DNA of 40,923 nucleotides from Funneliformis mosseae (GCA_910592005.1 CAJVPP010000201.1:1-40923), one strand, 5' to 3'; numbered from the stretch's first letter, positions 1-11,966 are shown. Made by a program: numbers and translations. Notes: generated by a model not told the origin, from the sequence alone.

Positions 1-1265
1 AATTAAAATAATATTTTGATGCTTTGTTCCTATTTTTTTTAACGCTTCGTACTGTTATGTTAAATTGTGTCTTCTTCCGGTATTAATGAAACTAGTTGTT
101 CTTCTTCAAGCTTTCTTTCTTGTAACCTTCGCAAGTTCTTTATACGAAGCAACCTTTTGAACGTGAACTGTTTGAAGGAGATATCGTTTAGTGAACGGAC
201 ACATGATATTGCGACGAAAGAATTTTTTTACATTATATCCCCAGAATATTTTCTCTACATCTCTGCCACATCTCCGCCACATCCCCATGCCTTTCACGCT
301 CCAGACTTCACAACGGCCCTCGCCGTTCCCTAGTTATAGATAAAGCCTTTGATAGTAGATTTTTGATAATTAAAATCTTAAAAGCTATAATTATAGTATT
401 AAAGTCTTTTGAATCAGATATATCTATTTTCTTAATAATTTATTCATATTATCAAATTAAATAGAACAATTTGGTAAATTTTTTGAAAGCATGCATATTA
501 TCCTATTATGATGGCCGCTTATTTATTAGATTCATATTTTAGAAAAAAATAGAAATACAGATTTAGAAATGCTGAATTTATAACATTTCTAACAATTTGT
601 TTGGTCAGGAAAAATCTATAATATTGTTTATTGAGCTAGTAAACTTTCATAAAAAACTTCGTCAAATGATAATGACATAATTTGGATGTGAATTCCAGCA
701 ATTGGCTATCAAAAAATTTTTTTTAAAATCATCAGCAGCAAAGAGAATTCATTGCAAAATCCAAAATCGATTACGTAATAATCATGTTAAAAAGTTGGTT
801 TATATTATGGAAATCTTTGTTATACGATGAATTCAAAAAAATAAAAGGTATGTAAAAATAAAGATGATAATAATGAAAGTGGCGATGAAAATGACAATGA
901 CGATTTATTGGATTTGAATCAAAATGTAATAGATTTGACGCAAAAATATAGCTATTTTTAATAGATATAGTAAATATAATAAAGTTTCGTTTAATAATAT
1001 TGCGATATATAAAAATTTTAAAATTTATATTACGGTTTGAATTAGAATATGCGTTTTTATGGGTGTGACGCAAGACACGTGAAATATAGTACGCGACGAA
1101 TAGAATTCACTTGTTTAAATCACGTTATCACAAAATTTTTGTGGGGTCATTTTTCTTAGTGTAACACAAAGCAAGCCCTTTATTTAATCTCAGAAAAATT
1201 ATTACACCTGATCTTTATTTCTATTCTTGCTTATTTTTTCTTTTACAAAAATAACATAATACAAG
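1..1265. other. Upstream intergenic region, no supported gene
   Basis: I see no convincing gene. Positions about 230-335 are noticeably richer in G+C than their surroundings and hold a short imperfect repeat of the type GATGTGGCGGA on the minus strand. A minus-strand frame ending at about 67 is open for some 55 codons with a basic, Glu-rich end, but it has no start codon and no visible splice acceptor, so it may be the tail of a gene or chance. The remainder is AT-rich and contains the presumed CWC22 promoter. Confidence 0.5.
1076..1081. promoter_or_regulatory. CACGTG E-box upstream of CWC22
   Basis: A perfect CACGTG palindrome, in the context ACACGTGA, lies about 185 bases before the CWC22 start codon. 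CACGTG is the core bound by bHLH factors such as Cbf1 or USF-type proteins. A role here is inferred only from its recurrence before neighbouring genes. Confidence 0.35.
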
Positions 1266-3360
1266 ATGTCGTTCATAGAATCCGAACAAAAAGTACTTAT
1301 TAATACGAGAGCAGGTGGTGTGTACATTCCACCTGCTCGGTTACGGCAGATGCAACAGACAATAACTGATAAATCTAGTAAAGAATATCAAAGAATCACA
1401 TGGGAAGCTCTGAAAAAAAGTATTAATGGGCTCATCAATAAGGTATTTTAATCTTTTGTCTTTTGATCTAATTGATTTATTAAATTAATCAAATCTCAAT
1501 CTTAGGTCAACACTTCAAATATAAAGAACATTGTTTTTGAGCTGTTTAATGAAAATCTAATTCGTGGTAGAGGTCTTTTTGCTAGATCGATCATGAAAGC
1601 ACAATCGGCATCCCTACCGTTTACACCTGTATATGCCGCGTTAGTGGCTATTATCAATACTAAGTTACCACAAATTGGCGAATTAGTACTTACTAGATTA
1701 ATTGTTCAATTTCGTAAAGCATATAGGCGTAATGATAAGGTTTTATTTTATTATTATTTTTTTTAGAGACATTTTTACGATTTGAAATTAACTTTTAATA
1801 ATCCGAATGTAGACGACTTGTTTAGCCACAACATCTTTTATTGCACATTTATGTAACCATCTGGTATCTCACGAAATCGTCGCATTACAAGTCCTAGTTC
1901 TGTTACTTGAACACCCTACTAGTGATTCGGTAGAAGTTGCCGTTGGGTTTATGCGTGAATGTGGTGCTCACTTAGCTGATGTCTCACCAAAGGCGAATAA
2001 TGATGTCTTTGATCGATTTAGGGCTATTCTACATGAAGCAAATGTAGAAAAAAGAGTTCAATATATGATCGAGGTGCTGTTCCAAGTAAGGAAGGACAAA
2101 TTTAAAGATAATCCACCAATTCCTTCAGAATTAGATTTGGTCAAGGAAGAGGATCAAATTACTCATCACATATCAATAGATGATGAATTAGATGTTGAAG
2201 AAACCCTTGGTATATATATAGTTTATTTTATCTTTTAAATCTTTTTTTTTGAAATTTTTTTTGTTTCGATATGCTAATTATAATTTTCATGATACAGGTG
2301 TCTTCAACTTTGATCCAGATTATTTAGAAAGTGAGGAAAAATACAAGGAAATAAAGTCACAAATATTGGGGGAAGATTCTGAAGAAAGTGGTGAAGAATC
2401 AGGTTCTGAAGACAGTGATGATAACGAAGAAGATGAGGATGAAGAAGAATTGGCCAAGAAAATGGAAATTCACGATCAAACAAATACCAATTTGATAACG
2501 TTGCGAAAGACGATATACTTGACTATCAAATCAAGTCTTGACTTTGAAGAATGTTGTCACAAACTAATGAAACTAAATATTCAAGAAGGACAAGAAGTAT
2601 GATCTTTTATTTATCACCTATATGTTTTGAAGTCATTTGCTATTTTACCTAATTTTCATTAATAATTATAGACGGAACTTTGCAACATGATAATTGAATG
2701 TTGTTCTCAAGAACGTACTTATGAAAAATTTTTCGGTCTCATAGGAGAACGACTTGCAAAGATAAATTCTGTTTGGGCCAAAGCTTTTGAGCAATGCTTT
2801 GTTCAATATTACGAAACGATTCATCGGTATGAAACAAATCGATTAAGAAACGTATCAAAATATTTTGGACACCTTTTAGCATCAGATGCTATTTCTTGGG
2901 AAGTTTTTAGTGTGATTAAATTGACAGAAGATGATACTACATCAAGTTCTCGAATTTTTGTTAAGATATTATTTGAAGAACTTAGTGGTACTTTAGGTAT
3001 ACCGAAACTTAAAATGAGGTTAAATGACGATACAATGAGCATATATTTCCAAGGTCTTTTTCCAAAGGATCATCCAAGGAATATACGATTTGCAATCAAC
3101 TATTTTACAAGTATTGGATTAGGTCAATTAACTGAAGGGTTAAGAGAGTATTTAGCGGTAAGGAACATTGATACGACATATATATATATTTTTATTATTA
3201 TTATTAGTAAATAAATAAACTCTTTACTTTCCACAATTAGAATGCACAAAAACAAATATTGGCGGCAAAACGTAAACGAGAGGATAGTAGTAGCTCATCA
3301 GATTCAGATTCGTCATCCGATTCGTCGTCATCATCATCATCGGGTTCATCTGACAGTTAA
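1266..3360 (+). CDS. CWC22: Pre-mRNA-splicing factor CWC22
   Basis: Spliceosomal CWC22, which binds the DEAD-box helicase eIF4A3 and is needed for pre-mRNA splicing and exon-junction-complex loading. Exons read as 1266-1442, 1506-1739, 1813-2209, 2298-2596, 2672-3157 and 3241-3360, giving 570 residues. The family match is colinear: an N-terminal [10 protein letters not shown] segment, a MIF4G domain (about residues 42-230, including [10 protein letters not shown]), an acidic Asp/Glu linker (about 295-325), an MA3 domain (about 330-450, including [13 protein letters not shown]), and a Ser/Asp-rich tail. The protein lacks the long RS-like N- and C-terminal extensions of animal CWC22. The ATG at 1266 is the first in frame and directly precedes conserved sequence. 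Every intron obeys GT-AG. The neighbouring aminopeptidase gene is convergent. Confidence 0.96.
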
Positions 3361-3506
3361 TATACTTGTTATTTCTTTCAGGTAATTCAGGTAATTCAAA
3401 ATTTCTTAATAAATATATTTATTTCTCGTAAAAATTCCCAAAATTTTGAAAATTTGATTGGATTAAGACAAAAAACCGGTAGAAATAAAAAAATATTTGT
3501 GGACAA

Positions 3507-3669
3507 CTTAATCTCGGTATTTATTATGGAAATAACAGGAACTGATCAAGATTTAGATAAAGCTTTTTATTGGTATCAAAACCATCGACTCTGAGAATAA
3601 AACGTTCTTACAGTTAACAATCAATTTGATATTAAAATGGTCATTCATGAAATCGATAGATTAAATAAT
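3507..3669 (+). pseudogene. Fragment of a Sel1-repeat protein
   Basis: Between the convergent ends of CWC22 and the aminopeptidase gene, a short plus-strand segment reads LGIYYGNN and then, after one frameshift, GTDQDLDKAFYWYQ. This is the shape of a Sel1/TPR-like repeat (G-x6-KAxYWYxKA). A following stretch, FDIKMVIHEIDRLNN, may be from the same parent gene. Sel1-repeat kinases are greatly expanded in arbuscular mycorrhizal fungi. There is no start codon, the frame is broken and stops follow, so I call it a relic. Confidence 0.45.
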
Positions 3670-3784
3670 GCATAATATATATATTATATCAAATTTTTAA
3701 ATAATGTAAGATATATATGTACATATATTGACTCATATAAAACTTGAAAATTAAAGCCCACGATAATTATGGTATGAAACAAAT

Positions 3785-6700
3785 TCATTTTAAAGCAGCA
3801 GCTTCTCTTTCTAACCATCGAAGTCCTGAACTATTTTGTTCTAAGAAAGGTGATACTTTTTGAAGACATTCAGCATTATAATCATTAATCCATTTGTGTT
3901 CAATAGGATCCAAAAGAGAGGCATCAATAAGTTTTGTCTGAATAGGAACCAAAGTAATATGTTCAAATCCCAAAAATCCACGATCATCAAAATTATGTGG
4001 TGTTTCCACCTCTCGAACAAATACGAGAGTTTCAATTCGAATACCAAACTTGCCATCCTCATAATACCCTGGCTCATTAGTTACTGTCATACCTGCTTGA
4101 AGGGGTACCTCATTGAATGTAATTCGGGATCCAATTCCATGGGGACCTAATCAATCCAAAATAAATAATTATTCCTTTGTTCTCGTATTTATAATATATG
4201 TTATATAATTATTAAACGAAAAAAAAATCTTTACCCTCGTGTACATTCAAATAACATCCAACACCATGCCCTGTACCGTGACGAAAATCCAAACCGTCTC
4301 TCCAGAGCGGTGCTCTTGCAAAAACATCCAACAAATATCCTGATATTTTAATTAAAAAAAAAAAAAAAAAAATGATGAGAAATGGCGAGACACAAATAAT
4401 TGCAAAGTATTTGGATCCATATTCTGGTTTACCTGTAGTGCCTTTCGGAAATATTGCACGGTCGATCGCAATATGCCCTTGGAGGACTCGTGTGAATGCG
4501 CGCTTCTCTTGCGCAGTTGGTGTGCCAAAATGTATGGTACGCGTTACATCAGTAGTACCATTTCTAAATTATTTAATAAGTCAAGTATATATACATATAC
4601 ATATATGTAGTAAAAAGGTGAGAAAAAGGTGTTTAAAAAATTACTTGTATTGACCGCCAGAATCACATAGGTAAAGTAAATTTGGATCAATTTTAGCACA
4701 TGTTTCTGGTTCTGGTTTATAATGTATAATGGCTCCATTAGGTCCTGATGCCGAAATAGTATCAAAGGATAAACCAACAAAATCTTCTTGTTCTCTATTA
4801 TTGTAAATCTATTGTTAATAATCTTTAGCAATATTAATGTTTGTATTTTGAATTTAATTATCAATAAACTTTTCATACGCTCTAAATTTCTCCAAACGAT
4901 CTGCTCCATCGATTTCACTTAATTTCTTTCCGGCGGCAAATTGTTCTTCAAGCCATGCGAAATAATTAATCTTAAAATATATATATATAAATAATAAATT
5001 AAATTAATTATAAAACAAAGAAATAACTTCGATAAATATAATATATACCACTGCTGCAGCATCTCTGAGATGACATTTCCTTATGCCCTCTAATTCCACT
5101 TCATTTTTAATTGCTTTTGCATCCAGGATAGGAGAACGAGTCGTTTCTATATTTTCCTATAAAATCATCCCATTTTTAATTATAAATTCTCGATGTAATC
5201 ATTTTTACAAAATACCCACTTCGCCAGCAGCCAATGCCAGAGCAAAACTTGTACGGGTACTGATAAGAAGTTTCTATGCATATGCAATAACATATAAAAT
5301 AATATATTAAGCTCGAAGTTTGAATGTAGTAAAACTCATTAAGAAATCTATAATTTAGTAAACCTGATTATCGCTCTTAAATTTGTCTTGTAAATTACGT
5401 AGATCTTCGAAAACAGAATAATAAGGACGAAATCGAATACTGGATCCCAAATGATCCTTGATTTCATCGGATAACTTATTCTCGTCGATATAAAGAACAA
5501 TATCGTTTTTGGTGATAAGAGCATAAGCAAAAAAAACGGGATTATATTGAACGTCAGAACCACGAAGGTTAAAAAGCCCTTAATTTCACAATAGATAATG
5601 TTCGTTACAATTCGCCCCAATTTTTGGGAAGGGGTATAAAATACAGAGAAATAATCTACAAACAAGCAATCTCATCTAGAGCGGATACAACAAAACCATA
5701 ATAATTTTCTTTGGAAAGCTCTTCTCGAAGTTTCGCGATTTTATCGGTATGAGAGCGTCCTATAAATATAACAAATTATTCTGTAAGTACATTTTACAAT
5801 AAAATATTTTGCTTCATGTTATAACGCGTTCTTACCAGCATATTTCAATGGTAAAACAATTACCGGATTACATGGACGAGATGGTCTAGCATCTCCCCAT
5901 ACCAAATCGACTAAATTATTTTCAATAGAGACTAACGATGACCCGATTTTTCCAAGCGATTCTTTTAAAGCTTTCGCATCGTCTAGACAATATTTGTAAT
6001 AGGATCACATTTATATAATTAATTACAAAATTTACTTGCATAAAAAAGTGAAATGCTACTCACTCGCCATAATCAACGTTGGATCGATTCCGATTTTTGA
6101 ACCTTTAGGAAGATCCTAAAAAATAAATATTTATTTATTTATACTTTGTATTATCTCTGGTATCGACCGAATTGAGGAGAGAAATAAATTGATAAACTAC
6201 TTGTACTAAATATTCTTGCCAAGTTGGGACATCAGGTAAACCTTGTTTCATCAATGTCCAATTGTGGTCAAGTTGCTTACTGGCCTGCAAAAAATATCGA
6301 CCATCTGTAAAAAGCGCAGCATCCTTTGTTGATACAACTGCCAAACCTGTTGCAATTATAATTGAGGGTTAATTGCTCGTTTAAAAAAAATAATACAATG
6401 AATTTTGATGAATTTGAACAAACCAGCAGAGCCCGTGAAACCGGAAATAAATGCCCTTCGAGCATCACAACTCGCTGTATATTCACTCTGAATAAAAATA
6501 ATTAATAATCAAAAAAATTATTACTTGACAATAGGCGCGCGCCTTTAAAATAATTAAATTTTAAAGAATCAAAAAAAAAAAATTTATAGAATTAATGAGA
6601 ACCGTTTAAAATTATTACCTGGTGAGCGTCTTCTGAAGGAATTACACTTGAAAAAAAGCAATGTATTAAAAAAAAAAAAACATTAAATTCAAAATGTATT

Positions 6701-6839
6701 GAAAGAAAATGTTAAAATGTATCTGTACTTACTACGCAGTTATATCATAATCTCCTCCTTGGAATAAAGATCTAAGCTTTGCTAATCTTTCGGTTGTATT
6801 AACAGCTTTTACTTCAAACGCGTCTTTATCGTTAGCCAT
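3785..6839 (-). CDS. XPNPEP1: Xaa-Pro aminopeptidase (M24B, APP1 type)
   Basis: Metal-dependent aminopeptidase that removes the N-terminal residue from peptides with proline in second position. Fifteen exons on the minus strand: 6733-6839, 6619-6646, 6424-6487, 6201-6346, 6064-6115, 5836-5982, 5664-5759, 5364-5578, 5220-5273, 5049-5156, 4879-4970, 4645-4794, 4433-4563, 4235-4339 and 3785-4146. All phases join, giving 618 residues, close to human XPNPEP1 (623). The pita-bread metal ligands are present: Asp414, Asp425, His488, Glu523 and Glu537. The catalytic His394 (IIHYKP) and His497 (NVHEG) are also there. The N-terminal creatinase-like domains include SGFTGSAG and DGRYFLQ. The start used is the Met of MANDKDAFE. 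An in-frame Met at 6956 would add 39 basic, Arg-rich residues resembling a mitochondrial presequence. One exon is only 28 nt. Confidence 0.95.
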
Positions 6840-7088
6840 TGTCTTTGGCTTTAATATGGAAGTATAAGTGTTCAACAATCGAGCTGTAAGACGTGTATTT
6901 TGTGCAATAATAATACGTTCAGGTGTGAAAGTTCGAATGAAATTCAAAAAAATCATAAATATTTTAGCATGCCAAGATTTCGTAAGATGAAATCCGAGCC
7001 AATTGATTCGACGATCTAACCCTTTGAAAATTATCCGAACAAAAAAAAGTGAAACATTTCTCATTCAATACAAAAAAATTTAAAGATA
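6840..7088. promoter_or_regulatory. Shared divergent promoter interval
   Basis: The aminopeptidase (minus) and the C2orf76-like gene (plus) start head to head, with at most about 250 bases between start codons. If the aminopeptidase begins at its upstream in-frame Met (6956), the gap falls to about 130 bases. The two genes must share this promoter region. I see no clear TATA box or E-box in it. Confidence 0.5.
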
Positions 7089-7842
7089 ATGAGCGACGCG
7101 TTAACCAACACACTTAACCCAACGACTTCTTCAACGATAACCATTCGTATCATAAAGAATTTTGAATATCGTACAATCAAGAATCTTGTTTTACAGCATG
7201 TAAATTTAGAAACAACTACTATCAAAGAGCTAAAGGAACTCGTACGAGAAAGTATTTAATTTATTACTCTTTTTTTTTTTTTTTTTTTTTTTCGAATTTA
7301 TAATAATCGATGATTTCTTTATTAATAGAGATAAAAACTACATCTGGATTAAAGGCTTTTCGTAATGTGAATTATGGTGAATTTTTGATTTTTATAATCT
7401 AATGTTTTACTCATACTAAATGAGCGTTAACTATGTTAATCATTTCTTCATGAAAAAGACACGCTAAAACTTTACACAAAAGCGCATGGAACTAAAGTAA
7501 TTTTTTAAAAAAATAAATTTTTTTTTTTTTCAAACGATAGATTAATTTCTCCATTATTAGACTCAAAACTTGGCGATAAACATGGATGATGACACAAATT
7601 CGATTTTTTTAAATGAAGATGCAACCTTGATTTCATGTGGTATCGGTATGATCTTTCACATTTATATTCTTCGTTAATTTTAAATAGTAAGTTTGTTAAT
7701 TTTTTTTTTATTCCTTTTTTTTTTTTTCTTAAAAATATTAAAAAAAATGAAACTAAAAGAAAATGAAACAGAAATTTCTTTTTTCAACCGCGAAGCGTAT
7801 GAAGCTTATAAAATACACCCGGACGTAATTAAATGGGATTAG
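7089..7842 (+). CDS. C2orf76: C2orf76-like protein (UPF0538 family)
   Basis: Small protein of the UPF0538 family, conserved from fungi to humans and of unknown biochemical function, with a ubiquitin-like pattern of short strands. Exons 7089-7251, 7329-7376, 7459-7496, 7561-7645 and 7760-7842 join in phase to 138 residues (human C2orf76 is 126). Recognisable family blocks are ITIRIIKNFEYR near the start, VNYDTLKLYTKAHGTKT in the middle, FLNEDATLISCGI, and the C-terminal ETEISFFNREAYEAYK block ending in KWD and a TAG stop. Four introns interrupt this short gene. It is divergent from the aminopeptidase gene and convergent with GID8. Confidence 0.88.
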
Positions 7843-8261
7843 TAATTAATTTTTTTACAATTTATTATTTAGTTCAATTATAATAATTCTAGTTATATTA
7901 TTGCAAAAAGGGTAATAAAATAATTTGCGTATAATGGCCCAAATTAATCATTAATATTACTATTATGAATAAAAATATTACCCTTGAATCGAACCCATAT
8001 TTTCAATTTTATAAATTTCCAGTAAGAATAATTTTTTTTGGAATTCCCCAATGCGAACACCTTCAGATTTTACGAAAAGATTACGAAATGATCCAGTCCG
8101 AGTTAATACGTGTCGTATTCGGTAACTCTATCATATATAATATATTTGACAAGGCTACCTTATTACATAATTAACTATAAAGCTTATAAAATAAATAAAG
8201 CAAAGGAAGAAAAAAGAAAGGAAGGAAAAGAATAGTCCTCTTATTTTCAAATTCTTTCCCA
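7843..8261. other. Intergenic region between convergent genes
   Basis: About 420 bases between the stop codons of the C2orf76-like gene and GID8. An open frame of 69 codons on the plus strand (7965-8174) begins with ATG but shows no family resemblance and no splice continuation, so I do not call it a gene. Runs of A and AT-rich sequence near 8180-8230 probably hold the 3' ends of both transcripts. Confidence 0.5.
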
Positions 8262-9502
8262 TTATTTCGACAAAAAATTGCTATCCGAATTTGCTGTGGT
8301 TTTGTTGCCTTCAACCAATTCTGCGGTAATAAGATTATTCACTTTTGGAAATGAAAGTTCTTCTTCCAATTCATCTTGAGCCCAAACCAACATTTTTATC
8401 ATATTTGGTAATTTCGGATCTTTTTCTTGACTTTGTGAAATTAGGATTGCAGAATTTAATTCGCTTGCTGTACGTTGACGCTGCGAAGGATGAAGTAAGT
8501 CACCAACCGGAGAAACGTTCGTATCATCAAATGCCAATAAAGCCATTGTACGTTCCAATTCTTCTAAAAATTCAGGCTTTTATAAAAACCAATATAAATA
8601 TATTATTAATGAATTTACTTTTTATTAAAAAAAAAAAAATGTACATCCAAAAGTTTAATCAAAGATAAAATGAATTGGTTACATTTTCTTCTCCACGAGG
8701 TGCCAACTCATCTTGAGCAAATTCTAAAGCTTCCGCTATTTTCCCTTCCCGGATATATTCTATCAATCGTTGTTGTTGGAGATGAAAATATAATTTTGGA
8801 TTTGTATCCAATATCTAATTTTCACAATTAGGACAAAAACAAAAAAAAAAAAAAAAAATTTAATAATAATAATCTTGTAACTTGATACTTAAATATTTGA
8901 CTAAATTATGTATTAATAAAACTCATATTGAAGACTGAATGGTGTATGAATATCAACATTGACTCCAAAAGAAGTCTGAGAGTGGTGCATGAACACTTTC
9001 TAATCATTGTTTTCTTAATCATGAACCTATGAAATAAAAAAATTTTTTTACCTCTGGATTTAAATCATTTACACGTTCAATTGCCTCTTCAACATTCCCA
9101 TTTTGTATGGCATTCCGAATATTCATACGATCTTGAATGGAATCAACATCAATGCTCGGTGACAACCCGCTCTCTTGACTAAATGTTTCAGCAGCGTCCT
9201 TATACCCTTCAATTACGAAATAATTCATTATGAGTTTATTAAGATCACTATAAAAAGTAAATGTTTGTTTATCAATGTAAATCATGAAATATTATGATGA
9301 ATTAAATATAAGATTTGTAAAACTTACTTTTTGTCGATTTTAACATTCGATAATTTCTTAACCCATTCATCTTTTGTCACGACTTTTTTTTGTGAGGAAG
9401 TTCCTACACTAGTCTATAAAGTCGATCAGTTTCGAACGCGAAACATTGTAAACAAAAAGAAGCAAAAAAAAAAATTTACAATAATTCTTTATACTCAACC
9501 AT
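8262..9502 (-). CDS. GID8: GID8-like LisH/CTLH protein of the GID E3 ligase
   Basis: Scaffold subunit of the GID/CTLH ubiquitin ligase, which in yeast degrades gluconeogenic enzymes. Exons on the minus strand: 9500-9502 (ATG only, tentative), 9328-9413, 9052-9247, 8683-8814 and 8262-8576, giving 243 residues (human GID8 is 228). A LisH motif ([19 protein letters not shown]) is followed by a CTLH block ([17 protein letters not shown] type, then [20 protein letters not shown]) and a CRA-type helical tail ([16 protein letters not shown]). The second exon starts after TATAG with [10 protein letters not shown]. The one-codon first exon at 9502, spliced at GTTGAG, is the nearest ATG that keeps the frame and is the least certain part. 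The gene is divergent from the duplicated ERG6 fragment. Confidence 0.92.
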
Positions 9503-9541
9503 TTTGTCAAATTTACTTTTGAATTCAAAAAATATTCTAAT

Positions 9542-9582
<41 letters not shown>

Positions 9583-9591
9583 CTTTTTTTA

Positions 9592-10537
9592 TACTAATAA
9601 GGTATATGACGCGGTGACACAAAATGTGATAAACTTAACATGTTACACTACAGATGAAAATAGTTCGCAGATAATCGGAATAAACTGTCAATATGGAATT
9701 TTATTTTTCCCCAACAAAAAAAAAAAAAAAAAATTGTGTATAATATACCATTATTTAGAACGTGGTGATTTACTCGCGAAAATTGTTGTTAATAATTATA
9801 TGAGATGTCGGACAGTGAAGAAGAAAAAGAAGCCAGTTCTAATTATACTAATTCTTATTGCAACATTGCCACTGATTTTTATGAGGTATTCTATGAAAAG
9901 AAATTTAACAAAATTAATAATAAAAGCAATGTTATGGTAAATTGGTAAAGTTCTTTACATTCATCAATTCATAAAATGGTTGGGTGAAAGCTTTCATTTC
10001 TGCCGATTTTATCCCCGAGAAAACTTTTATCAGGCCATTGCATTATTTGGCCATGCAATTAAATATTAAACCAGGAATGAAAGTTTTGGATGTTGGTCGT
10101 GGTGTTGGTAAATATCGGTTTAAAAAAAAAGGAATTGTTATTTTTTTTTATTGTTCTAACCATTTTTTCACCCATAAAAAGGTGGACCTGCGCGTGAAAT
10201 TTGTCAGTTCACCGGAGCCCATATTACTGGTTTAAATAATATATTATTATCAAATTTGTCGTGCAATTAAATCAGCAGTTAATATGGGGTTAGAAAATAA
10301 AACAAAATTTTATCAAGGGTGAATTCATGGAAATGCCATTCGAAGATAATTTTTTAGATGCAGTATATGCCATTGAAGCAACATGTCATGCTCCAAAGTT
10401 GGAAGGAGTTTATGGCCAAGTATTTCGCGTTTTAAAACCCGGAGGTACCTTTGCTATTTATGAATGGTGTGTGACTGATAAGTACGATCCAACTAATACT
10501 GATCATAGAAGAATTGTTCGTGGAATTGATATAATTA
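9592..10537 (+). pseudogene. Broken tandem copy of ERG6
   Basis: This segment repeats 11806-12979 of the intact ERG6 locus, beginning in the 5' flank at ACTAATAAGGTATATGACG. It covers exons 1-3, keeping the promoter-side sequence and the A-run. The copy is dead in many ways. The ATG and first codons are deleted. There are internal deletions in exon 1 and at ATTGCATTATTTGG. The intron-1 acceptor is changed. The SAM-binding GCG motif reads GRG (TGT to CGT), and there are frameshifts in exon 3. Homology stops just past the exon 3/intron 3 border, where GAGGTAATT reads GATATAATT. Exons 4 and 5 are missing and unrelated sequence follows. Confidence 0.93.
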
Positions 10538-10577
10538 GTCCGGAGCGTAGCGAAAGACTATATAATTTTAAGCTGTT

Positions 10578-11167
10578 TGTCCGCTCAATAATTGAGTCGA
10601 TGCTGATTGGCGTTTGCAATTTGCACAAAAGTCTAGATAAAGCATAGTCTAAATGATCCGTATAGAGTAACCATAAATCTGCGGTAGCATATATGCGCAG
10701 AAATTTAAGTTTTTCACAGAAGCATATGCTATTACATATATTAGTAAATTAGCATATAGATAAGCAAATCAATGATCGATCTAATTCTTAAAAGAATGGT
10801 TTCAGCAACCGAGCGTAGATTTGAACCCAGAATATAAAAAATTTTTATGTTGATGGTCAAAACTCTCGTGAGTTTTGCCAAAAAGTTTTTGATCATAAAA
10901 AAAAAATCTACATTTAAAATCAGGAAAACATGAAAAAATAAAAAACATCGCATATTTTAAAAAATTGAACAAAATTTATCGCATTTTTTTACATATTTTA
11001 TCTTAAAAAACAGGCATTTTTAAAATTGAACACCGCAGATTTAGTCTGTATAAAGTCTATTCTGGGTGACACAAAAATGTCCCGCTCGAAATTTGAGTCG
11101 TTCGTGATTGGTCCCTTAACAATGGTGAACGAAGTGAAAGAGATTGCACAAAAATCTCGATAAAGCA
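10578..11167. mobile_element. Possible small non-autonomous element with direct and inverted ends
   Basis: About 590 bases bounded by two diverged direct repeats of about 75 bases, with a 12-bp exact inverted repeat (TAAATCTGCGGT and its complement) near 10674 and 11033. A short palindrome, GCATATATGC, lies just inside the left end. There is no coding capacity. The arrangement fits a solo or MITE-like insertion that replaced the 3' end of the duplicated ERG6 copy. No target-site duplication was identified, so the class is uncertain. Confidence 0.4.
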
Positions 11168-11678
11168 AATACCAGTGTGAATTTTTTTAACAAGTTATCA
11201 ATCATATGAAAAAAAATACTATATTAGGAATTCGTCATATTGATAAGGATTTTAGGTTGAAAGAATGAGAAGCCATTTTATAAAGAAATTTTGATCGGCA
11301 CATGAATTGATATTAACTTTCTGCATAATCTTTATTGGTATATTTAATTGGATATAAATACTATTTCTTTTATATTCATTATTCGTTTAGGACAAGCCTT
11401 ATACTTTATTCCATTAAATTATTAGAAAATTGTAATTATTATTTCGATTTTGAATTAAAGAAAATCAATTTTTTTTTTTTTTAATTCGAGAATTTTTGAT
11501 TAATCACCAAAAAGATCAACAATTAAAACAAGTTTCAATATTATCGGCCTATCAAAACTTAAAATAACATAGCATCTTTTTCCGTGCTGAATTATTGATC
11601 AAAAACTTTTTCTAACCATTCTCAACTAGGATCATTATTTTTCGTAACTAAATGATATTCAACATACTCATATTTTGA

Positions 11679-11684
11679 CACGTG
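11679..11684. promoter_or_regulatory. CACGTG E-box upstream of ERG6
   Basis: Perfect CACGTG in the context ACACGTGAT, about 390 bases before the ERG6 start codon. It falls outside the duplicated block, which begins at 11806, so the broken ERG6 copy lacks it. Confidence 0.35.
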
Positions 11685-11932
11685 ATTGTACTAAAAATAA
11701 TCTTCACGTTGGAATAGCAATTTTACGATCGTAGTTGTGTTCACTTTCAATGAGAAATCGAAGATATCAATTTTGCAAAAGGCAGTAAAATCGCTTAGTT
11801 CATACTAATAAGGTATATGACGAGATGACACAAAATGTGATGTTACACCAACAGATGAAAAATAGTACTCAGATAATCAAAATTAACTGTAGTATGGAAT
11901 TATTTTCCCCTTAATATGTTGTTCTTCCCAAC

Positions 11933-11966
<34 letters not shown>

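Larger units (their letters stand above)
10538..11805. other. Unrelated insert between the two ERG6 copies
   Basis: This 1.27-kb interval has no gene. Two related direct segments, 10578-10646 and about 11088-11167, share the pattern GAGTCG..TGATTGG and GCACAAAA.TCT.GATAAAGCA. They frame an interval that also contains the inverted pair TAAATCTGCGGT (10674-10685) and ACCGCAGATTTA (about 11033-11044). The rest is AT-rich and contains the ERG6 upstream region. Confidence 0.6.

Noticed and set aside
771..1073. 100-codon minus frame, His/Asn/Tyr-rich
   Set aside because: Composition is that of AT-rich noncoding DNA, with no recognisable domain.
7965..8174. 69-codon open frame between the C2orf76-like gene and GID8
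   Set aside because: No family resemblance, no splice partners and no room for a promoter between convergent 3' ends.
10806..10835. tRNA-like B box (GGTTCAAATC on the minus strand) suggesting a tRNA gene or SINE
   Set aside because: The flanking bases do not form a T-stem, and no A box or acceptor stem is found upstream, so it is a chance or very degenerate match.
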